From positions 1-20,502 of the forward strand of contig CAAGKF010000124.1 in assembly GCA_900770345.1 (NCBI GenBank): DNA of 20,502 nt, read 5' to 3'. The DNA comes from Lachnospiraceae bacterium. GTDB lineage: Bacteria; Bacillota; Clostridia; Lachnospirales; Lachnospiraceae. A program made the position numbers and the translations under genes. The notes under the pieces are model-generated. The model made no database searches, was not told where the DNA came from, and saw only the letters and a program-made list of their open reading frames with translations. This document shows, one piece after another, positions 7,203 to 14,873 of this stretch (the stretch's first letter is position 1; every line of letters starts with the position of its first letter).

Positions 7203-7233
7203 TCATAATCATCCGTCCGTATGTCCGGACTGC

Positions 7234-7644
7234 TTATTCGTTCTTTCCGGCTGTACCGATACGCACCAGCGCACGATGGAGCTTTGCCTCTGTCAGCTGA
7301 ATATCCTTGTCGGAAGCGCTGCCCTGTGCGAGACGCTCCTCCGCCCTCTTCTTTGCTGCCTGAGCACGGGCCACATCAATGTCTTCACTCCACTCCCATG
7401 TAGTGGGAATCAGACGGCACTCGCCGTTCATCATGGTCAGCATACCGCCGATACAGGCCGCACGCCGCTCCGTACCATCCTCCATCACCACATGAGCCGT
7501 GCCCATGCCGATGGGAGTACAGTAATTGCAGTGTCTGGCAAGGATTGCCAGGTCACCATGGACCGTACGGCAGGACACGCTCTGTACCTGTCCGTCGTAA
7601 ACAAGTCCATCCATGGAAACTATCTGTAAATGGAAGGTTGCCAT
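7234..7644 (-). CDS. atpC: F1Fo ATP synthase subunit epsilon
   Basis: A 136-residue central-stalk subunit that couples gamma to the c ring and can inhibit ATP hydrolysis. The N-terminal beta-sandwich starts with FHLQIVSMDGLVYDGQVQSV and includes the GDLAILARHCNYCTPIG segment corresponding to the usual GELGILPGH region. The C-terminal helical hairpin (about residues 88-132) is present with AQAAKKRAEERLAQ, so the protein is full length. ATG 7644 follows GGGAGGGGGAT, 20 bases after the atpD stop. It is the last gene of the operon. The cysteines in the normally conserved loop are slightly unusual but do not affect the call. Confidence 0.97.
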   Translation of the reverse strand: MATFHLQIVSMDGLVYDGQVQSVSCRTVHGDLAILARHCNYCTPIGMGTAHVVMEDGTERRAACIGGMLTMMNGECRLIPTTWEWSEDIDVARAQAAKKRAEERLAQGSASDKDIQLTEAKLHRALVRIGTAGKNE

Positions 7645-7664
7645 AGCGCCTATCCCCCTCCCTT

Positions 7665-9062
7665 CTACTGCAGCTTCTGTGCTTTTTCGTATACATCATC
7701 AATTGTTCCGGCAAACAGGAAGCAGCTCTCCGGAATCTCATCGCATTCGCCGTCCAGGATCTTCTTGAAACCGCGGATGGTTTCCTTTAACGGAACATAC
7801 TTTCCTTCCATACCGGTAAACTGCTCTGCTACAGAGAAGCTCTGGGACAGGAAACGCTGTACCTTACGCGCTCTGGATACAGTCAGCTTATCTTCTTCGG
7901 AAAGCTCATCCATACCCATAATGGCGATAATATCCTGCAGCTCCTTATAACGCTGCAGCACTCTCTGTACGGAACGCGCTACCTGATAATGCTCCTCGCC
8001 CACGATCTCCGGTGAAAGGATACGGCTGGTGGAATCCAGCGGGTCAACAGCCGGATAGATACCCTGGCTGGCAATATCTCTGGAAAGTACGGTGGTTGCG
8101 TCCAGATGTGTAAATGTTGTCGCGGGAGCAGGGTCAGTCAGGTCATCCGCAGGTACATATACAGCCTGTACGGAAGTGATAGAACCCTTCTTGGTAGATG
8201 TGATACGCTCCTGCAGAGCGCCCATCTCCGTTGCCAGCGTAGGCTGATAACCTACGGCGGAAGGCATACGTCCCAGCAGAGCGGATACCTCGGAACCTGC
8301 CTGCGTGAAACGGAAAATATTATCAATGAACAGAAGCACATCCTGATTCTTTACATCACGGAAATACTCTGCCATGGTCAGTCCGGAAAGACCAACTCTC
8401 ATACGAGCCCCCGGCGGCTCGTTCATCTGACCATATACCAGGGCTGTCTTGTCGATAACCCCGCTCTCCTTCATTTCTCCGTAAAGGTCATTTCCTTCAC
8501 GGGTACGCTCGCCTACACCGGTGAATACGGACAGACCGCCGTGAGCTGTAGCAACGTTGTGGATCAGCTCCATAATAAGAACGGTCTTTCCTACACCGGC
8601 GCCGCCGAACAGACCGATCTTACCGCCCTTTGCGTAAGGACAGATCAGGTCTACGACCTTGATGCCGGTCTCCAGGATCTCGGTTGCGGGTGTCTGCTCC
8701 TCGTAGGAAGGAGCCGGACGGTGAATTGCCCAGCGCTCTTCTGTCTCCGGCGCCGGCTTCTCATCTACCGGCTCTCCCAACAGGTTGAACACACGGCCCA
8801 GGCAGGCCTCACCTACCGGAACGGTGATGGGGCTTCCCGTATCTACTGCGTCCGCGCCGCGCACAAGTCCGTCTGTGGAGTTCATGGCAATGCAGCGCAC
8901 AACGTCATCGCCGATCTGCTGGGCAACCTCTGCTACCAGCCGATGGCCGTTTACATCAATCTCAATTGCATTCAGCAGTGCAGGCAGCTCCCCTTCTTTG
9001 AAGCGGATGTCCAGTACAGGACCTGTTACCTGAACCACCTTTCCAATGTGTTTCTCACTCAT
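7665..9062 (-). CDS. atpD: F1Fo ATP synthase subunit beta
   Basis: A 465-residue catalytic subunit of the F1 head. Walker A GGAGVGKT is at residues 153-160, and GVGERTREGNDLY (182-194) contains the catalytic glutamate Glu185. A Walker B-type LLFIDNIFRFTQAGSEVSALLGRMPSAVGYQPTL block follows. The length is normal for the family. ATG 9062 has AGGAGAA upstream and lies 24 bases after atpG. The sequence is of ordinary catalytic type with no missing key residue. Confidence 0.99.
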   Translation of the reverse strand: MSEKHIGKVVQVTGPVLDIRFKEGELPALLNAIEIDVNGHRLVAEVAQQIGDDVVRCIAMNSTDGLVRGADAVDTGSPITVPVGEACLGRVFNLLGEPVDEKPAPETEERWAIHRPAPSYEEQTPATEILETGIKVVDLICPYAKGGKIGLFGGAGVGKTVLIMELIHNVATAHGGLSVFTGVGERTREGNDLYGEMKESGVIDKTALVYGQMNEPPGARMRVGLSGLTMAEYFRDVKNQDVLLFIDNIFRFTQAGSEVSALLGRMPSAVGYQPTLATEMGALQERITSTKKGSITSVQAVYVPADDLTDPAPATTFTHLDATTVLSRDIASQGIYPAVDPLDSTSRILSPEIVGEEHYQVARSVQRVLQRYKELQDIIAIMGMDELSEEDKLTVSRARKVQRFLSQSFSVAEQFTGMEGKYVPLKETIRGFKKILDGECDEIPESCFLFAGTIDDVYEKAQKLQ

Positions 9063-9086
9063 ATATAAATTCTCCTTACATGCTTA

Positions 9087-9944
9087 TCAAGGCTCTTCTG
9101 CGCCGGCCACGATCTCCGTAATTTCCTGGGTGATGCTGGCCTGACGTGCCCTGTTGTAGTAAAGGCTGAGCTGCTCAATCATCTCGCCTGCGTTCTTTGT
9201 GGCAGCATCCATGGCCGTTCTTCTGGCAGCCAGCTCACTGGCTACGGACTCGCACATGGCGCCGTAAAGCAAGCCTGCCAGGTATTCCGGCACAATGGCA
9301 TCAAATACGCTTTCACTGTCCGGCTCATAGAGAATCAGAGAGTGGATCTTCTTCACATCTTTATCTTCCCTGCTGAAATCCTCAAGAGGAAGCATGGAAG
9401 ATACTCCCGGCTTCTGGGAGAGCATGGAAATAAAGTTGGTATAGCAGAGAGCGATATGTCCGTACTCACCTGCTCTGAAGGCCCTGCACAGAAGCCTGGC
9501 CATTTCAAAGCAGTCTGACACGGAAATATCCGCCGCTTCCGCGAAGGACTCTGTCACCAGCTCCACCTTGCGGCGCTTAAAATACTCTACTGCCTTCTTT
9601 CCGATGGGAAGGACCGCATAATCTTTTCCCTTTGCCTGACTTTCCATCTCCTTAAAAAGGTTGGAATTGTAGCCGCCGGCCAGACCTCTGTCTCCCGCGA
9701 TCACCACATAACACCATTTCTGGTTGTCACTCTGCTTCGTATAGGGAGAAGAAAAATCCGTATTGCCGGTGGCAATCTCTGTCAGCGTATCATGAAGTAT
9801 CTGGAAATAGGGGCGGCTGGCATCAGCCCGCTCCTTGGCCTTACGCAGCTTGGAGGATGCTACCAGTTCCATCGCCTTGGTAATCTGCATGGTGCTCTGT
9901 ATACTTTTCATACGGAGCTTGACAGCTTTCATATTAGCAGCCAT
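9087..9944 (-). CDS. atpG: F1Fo ATP synthase subunit gamma
   Basis: A 285-residue rotor shaft. The N-terminal helix MKSIQSTMQITKAMELVASS and the C-terminal helix LSLYYNRARQASITQEITEIV, which form the coiled-coil axle, are both clearly conserved. The central Rossmann-like region contains VVIAGDRGLAGGYN. ATG 9944 has AAGGAGG upstream and lies 22 bases after atpA. Length and motifs are typical of the family. Confidence 0.98.
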   Translation of the reverse strand: MAANMKAVKLRMKSIQSTMQITKAMELVASSKLRKAKERADASRPYFQILHDTLTEIATGNTDFSSPYTKQSDNQKWCYVVIAGDRGLAGGYNSNLFKEMESQAKGKDYAVLPIGKKAVEYFKRRKVELVTESFAEAADISVSDCFEMARLLCRAFRAGEYGHIALCYTNFISMLSQKPGVSSMLPLEDFSREDKDVKKIHSLILYEPDSESVFDAIVPEYLAGLLYGAMCESVASELAARRTAMDAATKNAGEMIEQLSLYYNRARQASITQEITEIVAGAEEP

Positions 9945-9966
9945 GGGTTTTCCTCCTTCTATTATT

Positions 9967-11487
9967 CTATCTGGTTCTTAAGAAGTTCTCGGTGTACTCA
10001 TCCAGAGCTGCTTTCAGCTTGCTTTCCGTGTCTGCTTCCAGCTTTCCGGTGGTTCTGATGGCCTCCATGGCAGCTGTGCCGTTTGCATTGCTGTCCAGGA
10101 AGGAATACAGTCCCTCTTCATATGCCTGAATATCGGCAACCTCAACCTTTGTCAGGATACCGTTTATAACCGCATAGAGAATTGCTACCTGCTTTTCAAC
10201 CGGTACCGGAACACTCTTGCCCTGCTTCAGCACTTCAACGATACGTTCGCCCTGTGCCAGACGTGCCTTGGTGTCCGCGTCCAGATCGGAGCCGAACTGA
10301 GCAAAGCTCTGCAGCTCACGGTACTGGGAGTATACCAGCTTTAATGTACCGGCTACCTTCTTCATAGCCTTGATCTGAGCATTTCCGCCTACTCGTGATA
10401 CGGAGATACCGGGGTTAACCGCCGGCATGATTCCGGAGTGGAACAGCTCTGTCTCAAGGAAGATCTGACCATCTGTAATAGAAATAACGTTGGTCGGAAT
10501 ATATGCGGATACGTCGCCTGCCTGAGTCTCAATGATCGGCAGTGCGGTCAGTGATCCGCCGCCCTTTTCATCTGACAGCTTCGCAGCACGCTCCAGAAGA
10601 CGTGAATGCAGGTAGAATACGTCTCCGGGATAAGCCTCACGGCCCGGCGGACGGCGAATCAGCAGTGAAAGTGCTCTGTATGCAACCGCGTGCTTGCTCA
10701 GGTCATCATAGATGATCAGCACGTGCTTGCCTTTGTTCATGAAATACTCGCCCATTGCACAGCCGGAGTAAGGCGCAATGTACTGCAGCGGGCTCGTCTC
10801 GGAAGCTGTAGCCGTAACGATAATGGTATAATCCATAGCGCCGCCGGCCTGCAGCTCAGATACCAGGTTGGCAACGGTGGAACGCTTCTGTCCGATGGCA
10901 ACATAGATACAGATTACGTCCTTGCCCTTCTGGTTTAAAATGGTATCGGTGGCGATGGTCGTCTTACCTGTCTGACGGTCGCCGATGATCAGCTCACGCT
11001 GTCCTCTTCCGATCGGGATCATGGAGTCAATTGCCTTGATACCTGTCTGCAGAGGCTCCTTAACGGGCTGTCTGTCGCAGATACCGGGCGCCGGTGACTC
11101 TACCGGACGGTATTCAGTTGTCTCAATTGGGCCTGCGCCGTCGATGGGCTGGCCGATAGCGTTTACTACACGTCCTATCATAGCTTCGCCTACAGGTACG
11201 GATACGACCTTTCCTGTACGCTTTACGGTCTGTCCCTCGCTGATTCCCTGGTCAGAGCCGAACAATACAATAGAAACGCTGTTTTCTTCAAGGTTCTGGG
11301 CCATTCCGAATGTGCCGTCCTCAAACTCCAGAAGCTCGCCTGACATACAGTTGGTAAGTCCGCTGGCTTTGGCGATACCGTCACCTACCAGCAGAACCGT
11401 ACCTGTCTCGCTCTGCTCAATGGCATTCTGGTAATATTTGATCTGGCTGCGAATGACCTTGGATATCTCTTCCGGTTTTAATTGCAT
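9967..11487 (-). CDS. atpA: F1Fo ATP synthase subunit alpha
   Basis: A 506-residue non-catalytic nucleotide-binding subunit of F1. GDRQTGKT is the Walker A at residues 169-176; IYVAIGQKRSTVANLV and the SISRVGG-type segment (here ISVSRVGGNAQIKAM) are family signatures. The start is taken as ATG 11487, which is 11 bases after AAAGGA; an in-frame GTG at 11496 is only about 2 bases from that site and is unlikely. The gene starts 15 bases after the atpH stop. It contains the complete C-terminal helical domain. Confidence 0.98.
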   Translation of the reverse strand: MQLKPEEISKVIRSQIKYYQNAIEQSETGTVLLVGDGIAKASGLTNCMSGELLEFEDGTFGMAQNLEENSVSIVLFGSDQGISEGQTVKRTGKVVSVPVGEAMIGRVVNAIGQPIDGAGPIETTEYRPVESPAPGICDRQPVKEPLQTGIKAIDSMIPIGRGQRELIIGDRQTGKTTIATDTILNQKGKDVICIYVAIGQKRSTVANLVSELQAGGAMDYTIIVTATASETSPLQYIAPYSGCAMGEYFMNKGKHVLIIYDDLSKHAVAYRALSLLIRRPPGREAYPGDVFYLHSRLLERAAKLSDEKGGGSLTALPIIETQAGDVSAYIPTNVISITDGQIFLETELFHSGIMPAVNPGISVSRVGGNAQIKAMKKVAGTLKLVYSQYRELQSFAQFGSDLDADTKARLAQGERIVEVLKQGKSVPVPVEKQVAILYAVINGILTKVEVADIQAYEEGLYSFLDSNANGTAAMEAIRTTGKLEADTESKLKAALDEYTENFLRTR

Positions 11488-11502
11488 TCCATTCACATCC
11501 TT

Positions 11503-12042
11503 TTATACGATGATTTCGGTAACTTTTCTGCGCAGGGCATTCAGACGTCCCTGGGCCGTGCCGTCAAGCTGCTTTCCTTCCAGCTCCACACGGATACCGC
11601 CCAGCACCTGGCTGTCCACCTTCTGCACAAGCATGACTGTCTTTTTGCTCATGGCTTCCAGTCTTGCCTTCAGCGCAGCAGCCTGTTCCTCTGTCAGGGC
11701 TACCGCACTGGTGACCACTGCTTCAGCAATATTATGGTCTTTATTGTAGCGTGCCTTAAATTCCCGGCAGCAATCACTAAACTCCCGCAACATGCCATTT
11801 TCACATAAGAGCTTGAGGAAGTTAAGAAGATAAGGCTGAACCTGTCCGCCAAAGGCCTTGTCAAGAAGCGCTATACGCTCAGCCTTGGGGATCGACGGCT
11901 CTGACAGCAGTCTGAGATAATCAGGATTCTCCTTAAACAGCTTCCTGACTTCGGCCATCTCTTCCATCACGGATTCCGTCAGCTTCTCGTCAGCGGCAAG
12001 GTCATACAGACTTCCGCCGTAAAGTTTGGCAGTTTTCGTCAT
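11503..12042 (-). CDS. atpH: F1Fo ATP synthase subunit delta
   Basis: A 179-residue peripheral-stalk subunit that joins the alpha subunit to subunit b. The N-terminal helical domain starts KLYGGSLYDLAADEK, and the C-terminal signature LGGIRVELEGKQLDGTAQGRL is the conserved GG-x-DG-L motif of the OSCP/delta family. The start ATG overlaps the atpF stop in an ATGA arrangement, which indicates translational coupling and equal production of the two stalk subunits. Confidence 0.97.
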   Translation of the reverse strand: MTKTAKLYGGSLYDLAADEKLTESVMEEMAEVRKLFKENPDYLRLLSEPSIPKAERIALLDKAFGGQVQPYLLNFLKLLCENGMLREFSDCCREFKARYNKDHNIAEAVVTSAVALTEEQAAALKARLEAMSKKTVMLVQKVDSQVLGGIRVELEGKQLDGTAQGRLNALRRKVTEIIV

Positions 12043-12545
12043 GATGCCTCACCTACATTCTCAATAAACTCGTTTATCAGCTTCTTGTGGTCTTCTTCAC
12101 AGATCTCTCTCTCAATTACCTTGCCGGCAATATCCATGGCGATGCCGCCGATCTCATTCTTGATATCGTTAACAGCCTTCTTCTTCTCCTGGATAATGTC
12201 AGCCTCTGCCTTGGCCTTAATGCCGGCAGCCTGCTTCTGCGCTTCATTGATAATTGCCTCACTGCGGGCAGACGCATCTCTCTGGGCATCCTGTACGATG
12301 GCATTGGCCGTTTCCTTTGCCTTCGCCATATCTGCCTCATAGCCTGCCTTCATGGTCTCAGCCTCTTCCTTCGCCTTTTTGGCATCCTGGATCTCGGCAT
12401 CCGCCATAGCTCTGCGCTTTTCAAGGATATTATTGATCGGCTTAAACAGAAAACGCTTGATCAGATACATCTGGATAAACAGGTTGCAGATCTGCGCTAT
12501 GAAGGTCCACGGTATAATTGTTACTAATTCCTGTGTCTCTCGCAT
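12039..12545 (-). CDS. atpF: F1Fo ATP synthase subunit b
   Basis: A 168-residue peripheral-stalk subunit. One N-terminal membrane helix (about residues 8-32) leads into the short FLFKPINNILEKRR segment, and then a long charged Ala/Lys/Glu-rich coiled coil to about residue 145 that dimerises and reaches F1. ATG 12545 follows AGGAGGG with good spacing. Only one b gene is present, as expected for a non-photosynthetic bacterium. The end overlaps atpH by 4 bases. Confidence 0.97.
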   Translation of the reverse strand: MRETQELVTIIPWTFIAQICNLFIQMYLIKRFLFKPINNILEKRRAMADAEIQDAKKAKEEAETMKAGYEADMAKAKETANAIVQDAQRDASARSEAIINEAQKQAAGIKAKAEADIIQEKKKAVNDIKNEIGGIAMDIAGKVIEREICEEDHKKLINEFIENVGEAS

Positions 12546-12591
12546 TTTCTACCCTCCTGTCTCTGAGACGTTTCATTCCGTCATCAGTTCA

Positions 12592-12873
12592 TCAGGACAG
12601 GAAGTTCATGAAGGTTCCGGGTGCAACGAAGATCAGCAGCAGACCTGTAACGAAACCGTAAATACCGGTTGTCTCTGCGATCGCACAGCCAAGAAGCATG
12701 GTGCTTGTTACGTCGCCCTTGCACTCAGGCTGACGTCCAATAGCCTCCAGAGCCTTGGAAACCGCATTACCTTCACCAATACCAGGGCCGATACCGGCAA
12801 TCAGTGCACAACCTGCACCAATCGCACATCCTGCTAAAGCAATACCACGGGCGAGCATCTGAAAATCTGTCAT
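12592..12873 (-). CDS. atpE: F1Fo ATP synthase subunit c, two-carboxylate type
   Basis: A 93-residue hairpin of two membrane helices that forms the rotor ring. The polar loop GRQPE (46-50) is conserved. The ion site on helix 2 is AIAETTGIY, with Glu67, Thr68, Thr69 and Tyr72; helix 1 has GPGIGEG with Glu34. Aligned to the Na+-type Ilyobacter tartaricus c subunit, Glu34 sits where Gln32 is and Glu67 at Glu65; Thr68/Thr69/Tyr72 correspond to Ser66/Thr67/Tyr70. A second carboxylate at this place is known from Na+-driven rotors such as that of Fusobacterium nucleatum. Na+ coupling is therefore likely but not proven. ATG 12873 follows AGGAGG. Extra cysteines (C16, C22, C51, C63) are visible. Confidence 0.97.
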   Translation of the reverse strand: MTDFQMLARGIALAGCAIGAGCALIAGIGPGIGEGNAVSKALEAIGRQPECKGDVTSTMLLGCAIAETTGIYGFVTGLLLIFVAPGTFMNFLS

Positions 12874-12923
12874 AATAAATTTCCTCCTATACTGTTTCGT
12901 ATTATTAAATTTTTACTTTTCTT

Positions 12924-13685
12924 TTATCCCTCTGCCGCATTTGCAATATACATGATCGTCAGCATACTGAAAATGAACGCCTGCATAACGCCTGAGAACC
13001 AGTCGAAGTATACAGACAGGATCGCGGGGATACCTACATCAAGAATCGGGATGCTTCCCAGGATCTGTCCCAGGGCTCCCGGCAGCCATCCTAAGAGGGC
13101 TGATGAAGCAATTGCCAGGGCTGCGTAGATCAGTCCGTTAATTACCACGCCGGATAAGATGTTGCCGAAGTGACGGCAGGCCATGCTGACCGGTGTAGCA
13201 AGCTCAGAAAGGATATTGAACGGTGTCATAACCGCAATAGGGGTGGTAAATCCCTTCAAATATCCCAGGAAACCGCCTGCCTTGATCTTATTCGCAGTAA
13301 TCATAATAAATACGACCACTGCCCAGGCTGCTTCCGTCGAAAGATCTGCCGTCGGGCTTCTGAGGCCCACAAGGCTTATCAGGTTTGACACCACGCTTGT
13401 TGCGAAAAGCGCCGCAACGAAGGGAATCAGTTTGTCAAACTTTGTTCCGCCGGTATTGTTCCTGACAAAATTGTTGGCCATCTCCACCAGCATTTCGGCA
13501 AATGCCTGACGTTTGGAGATGTTCTCAACCTTAAGTCCTCTGGTCAGCCAGATACAAAGACCTGTAAGCAGAGCCATCACCAGCCAGCTGACGACCAGCG
13601 TTTCCGTAATCAAGATGTCTCCCAGAACAGGGATACCGGTAGGGATCCTAAAATAGACCGCTGCACCTGAAATATCGAAATTCAT
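12924..13685 (-). CDS. atpB: F1Fo ATP synthase subunit a
   Basis: A 253-residue integral stator subunit that, with the c ring, forms the ion path. It has several hydrophobic helices, the PTADLSTEAAWA segment, and the essential arginine in MACRHFGNILSG (Arg171). Arg is followed by His where many bacteria have Leu (RLFGN). ATG 13685 is preceded by AAAGGAGAG at a slightly long distance. It starts 30 bases after atpI and is followed by atpE, the usual order. Confidence 0.97.
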   Translation of the reverse strand: MNFDISGAAVYFRIPTGIPVLGDILITETLVVSWLVMALLTGLCIWLTRGLKVENISKRQAFAEMLVEMANNFVRNNTGGTKFDKLIPFVAALFATSVVSNLISLVGLRSPTADLSTEAAWAVVVFIMITANKIKAGGFLGYLKGFTTPIAVMTPFNILSELATPVSMACRHFGNILSGVVINGLIYAALAIASSALLGWLPGALGQILGSIPILDVGIPAILSVYFDWFSGVMQAFIFSMLTIMYIANAAEG

Positions 13686-13715
13686 GTTCTCGCTCTTCTC
13701 TCCTTTCTTAAATTT

Positions 13716-14126
13716 TTATTTTGCTTTTATCATCCCCAGCATTCCTCTTGCTTTGATGAAAAGACTGGGGAAAAATAAGGGAATGATACCTGCCGCGCCG
13801 TTGAGCACGGGAAGCACCATCGCCAAAACTACCCACAAAAGCTGCATAGACGTGCGGAACCGGTAGCTTGACTTCATACTCTTATACGCCTGATCCTGAT
13901 CCTCTGTGGTTGCGATCTTTTGTACGGTAATTCCCATAAGAAAAAAATTAGCCGCTGCGACCGCCGTGCCCAGAAGTCCGCTTATGATCACTTTGCAGTC
14001 AAAGGGGACTGTATCCGGCACCACCTGATGGAGTGCCCAAAAGCCCAGTATCATGACCAGACAGCCCGCCAGGGTGGCAGATGCGATATAGGTGGTTTCC
14101 TTCTTAACTGCCGCCTGAACCTGCAT
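13716..14126 (-). CDS. atpI: ATP synthase subunit I (AtpI-like)
   Basis: A 136-residue hydrophobic protein with about four membrane helices (starting near residues 14, 47, 95 and 111), located directly before atpB as AtpI proteins are. AtpI helps assemble the c ring in related systems and may serve Mg2+ uptake. Sequence conservation in this family is low, so the call rests on size, topology and position. ATG 14126 has GAGGAGG 10 bases upstream. Confidence 0.85.
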   Translation of the reverse strand: MQVQAAVKKETTYIASATLAGCLVMILGFWALHQVVPDTVPFDCKVIISGLLGTAVAAANFFLMGITVQKIATTEDQDQAYKSMKSSYRFRTSMQLLWVVLAMVLPVLNGAAGIIPLFFPSLFIKARGMLGMIKAK

Positions 14127-14168
14127 TCAGTATGCGCCTCCTCTCGTTCTTTTCTGCCCTGTCCGGCT

Positions 14169-14435
14169 TTACTTATGTTCATTGAACGCTGTATCCACAG
14201 GACGCTTCTTCTTATGCTCATCCTTCATGATCACCAGATAGATCTTATACGCCGTCATAAAGGAACTTCCCAGGCCAAAGAAGAATCCCGGGATATAGAT
14301 CCAGCCGCCGATGGAAAAGCGACTGGTGAGCCAGCTGCATAAAAAGAGACAGAGAAGCAGCGGAGCCGCCAGGGATAATCCCATCTGGCTGAGCCAGGTC
14401 AGCTGTTTTAACACCTGTGACCACTCTCTTTTCAT
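14169..14435 (-). CDS. atpZ: AtpZ/AtpI family small membrane protein, first gene of the ATP synthase operon
   Basis: An 88-residue protein with two hydrophobic helices (about residues 19-37 and 43-68). The G-x-W/Y-x-P-G-F-x-G-L-G-S turn (GGWIYIPGFFFGLGSS) between and within them is typical of AtpZ. The lysine-rich tail is probably cytoplasmic. ATG 14435 follows AGGAGG. AtpZ with AtpI is associated with ATP synthase assembly and Mg2+/Ca2+ transport. It is the first gene behind the proximal promoter. Confidence 0.87.
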   Translation of the reverse strand: MKREWSQVLKQLTWLSQMGLSLAAPLLLCLFLCSWLTSRFSIGGWIYIPGFFFGLGSSFMTAYKIYLVIMKDEHKKKRPVDTAFNEHK

Positions 14436-14471
14436 AGTTCCTCCTTCTGTCTTTGCGATGCATCATGGTAA

Positions 14472-14500
14472 ATTATATACTATTTCTGCATTTCCCACAA
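14472..14500 (-). promoter_or_regulatory. Proximal promoter of the ATP synthase operon
   Basis: On the minus strand -35 TTGTGG (14500-14495), a 17-base spacer and a perfect -10 TATAAT (14477-14472) predict a start near 14465. This gives a leader of about 30 bases before atpZ. Confidence 0.7.
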
Positions 14501-14631
14501 GACGTTTTGTGATTTTTTGCCAAAGTATTTTTAAAAAAACATTGGTTTCTTTTGACATTTTTGTCACAATCCGCCAAAATGTCTAAAAAACTTGCCAAAA
14601 ATCTCCCGTCCTTTTATGCCTGCACAAATCG

Positions 14632-14660
14632 ATTATACCCCATGAAAAGAAAAATGGCAA
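14632..14660 (-). promoter_or_regulatory. Distal promoter of the ATP synthase operon
   Basis: On the minus strand -35 TTGCCA (14660-14655), a 17-base spacer and a perfect -10 TATAAT (14637-14632). A transcript would start near 14625 and have a leader of about 190 bases. The -35 lies within one arm of the palindrome at 14651-14676. Confidence 0.65.
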
Positions 14661-14676
14661 TAATATTTGCCATTTT
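14651..14676. promoter_or_regulatory. Perfect palindrome overlapping the distal atp promoter
   Basis: AAAATGGCAA and TTGCCATTTT are perfect 10-bp arms around TAATAT. One arm covers the -35 of the distal promoter, the classic position of a repressor site. It is poor in GC and is not followed by a long T run, so a terminator is less likely. The binding protein is unknown. Confidence 0.45.
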
Positions 14677-14797
14677 ATATACAAACTTTTTTAGATAGGC
14701 TGACAATTTTTGTATCTTTTGTCACTTTTTTCCACATGTTTCAGATATTCCAGCTGAAAATCCGAGATAGTTTGTGAAAAAACAAACAGCAGGCAGT

Positions 14798-14846
14798 TAA
14801 AAAATCCGTCTCCGCGCACATCAGTTATCTCCGCGCAGAGACGGCT
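14798..14846. terminator. Terminator of the RND efflux operon
   Basis: CCGTCTC/GAGACGG and GCGC/GCGC pair into a GC-rich stem with a loop of about 15 bases. On the minus strand it is followed by ATTTTTT (14805-14799). It lies about 30 bases after the pump stop codon. Confidence 0.9.
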
Positions 14847-14873
14847 CTTTTATCGTTTTATTTTTTCAAAAGC

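Larger units (their letters stand above)
14436..14873. other. Gene-free stretch between the RND pump and the ATP synthase operon
   Basis: This A/T-rich 438-base stretch holds no convincing coding frame. It contains the RND terminator (14798-14846), the distal atp promoter with its palindrome, and the proximal atp promoter. A small palindrome TGACA-TTTT-TGTCA lies at 14553-14566, and a TGACAA...TTGTCA pair lies at 14701-14724. A weak third promoter (minus-strand TTGTCA followed by TATATA with a 19-base spacer) may lie near 14680-14706. Confidence 0.6.

Noticed and set aside
8106..9068. A 320-codon open frame on the plus strand opposite atpD
   Set aside because: The minus strand encodes the unmistakable beta subunit; the antisense frame shows no motif or ribosome site.
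14436..14873. A riboswitch in the atp leader
   Set aside because: The leader is A/T-rich with only small local palindromes; no conserved riboswitch core or expression-platform terminator was recognised.
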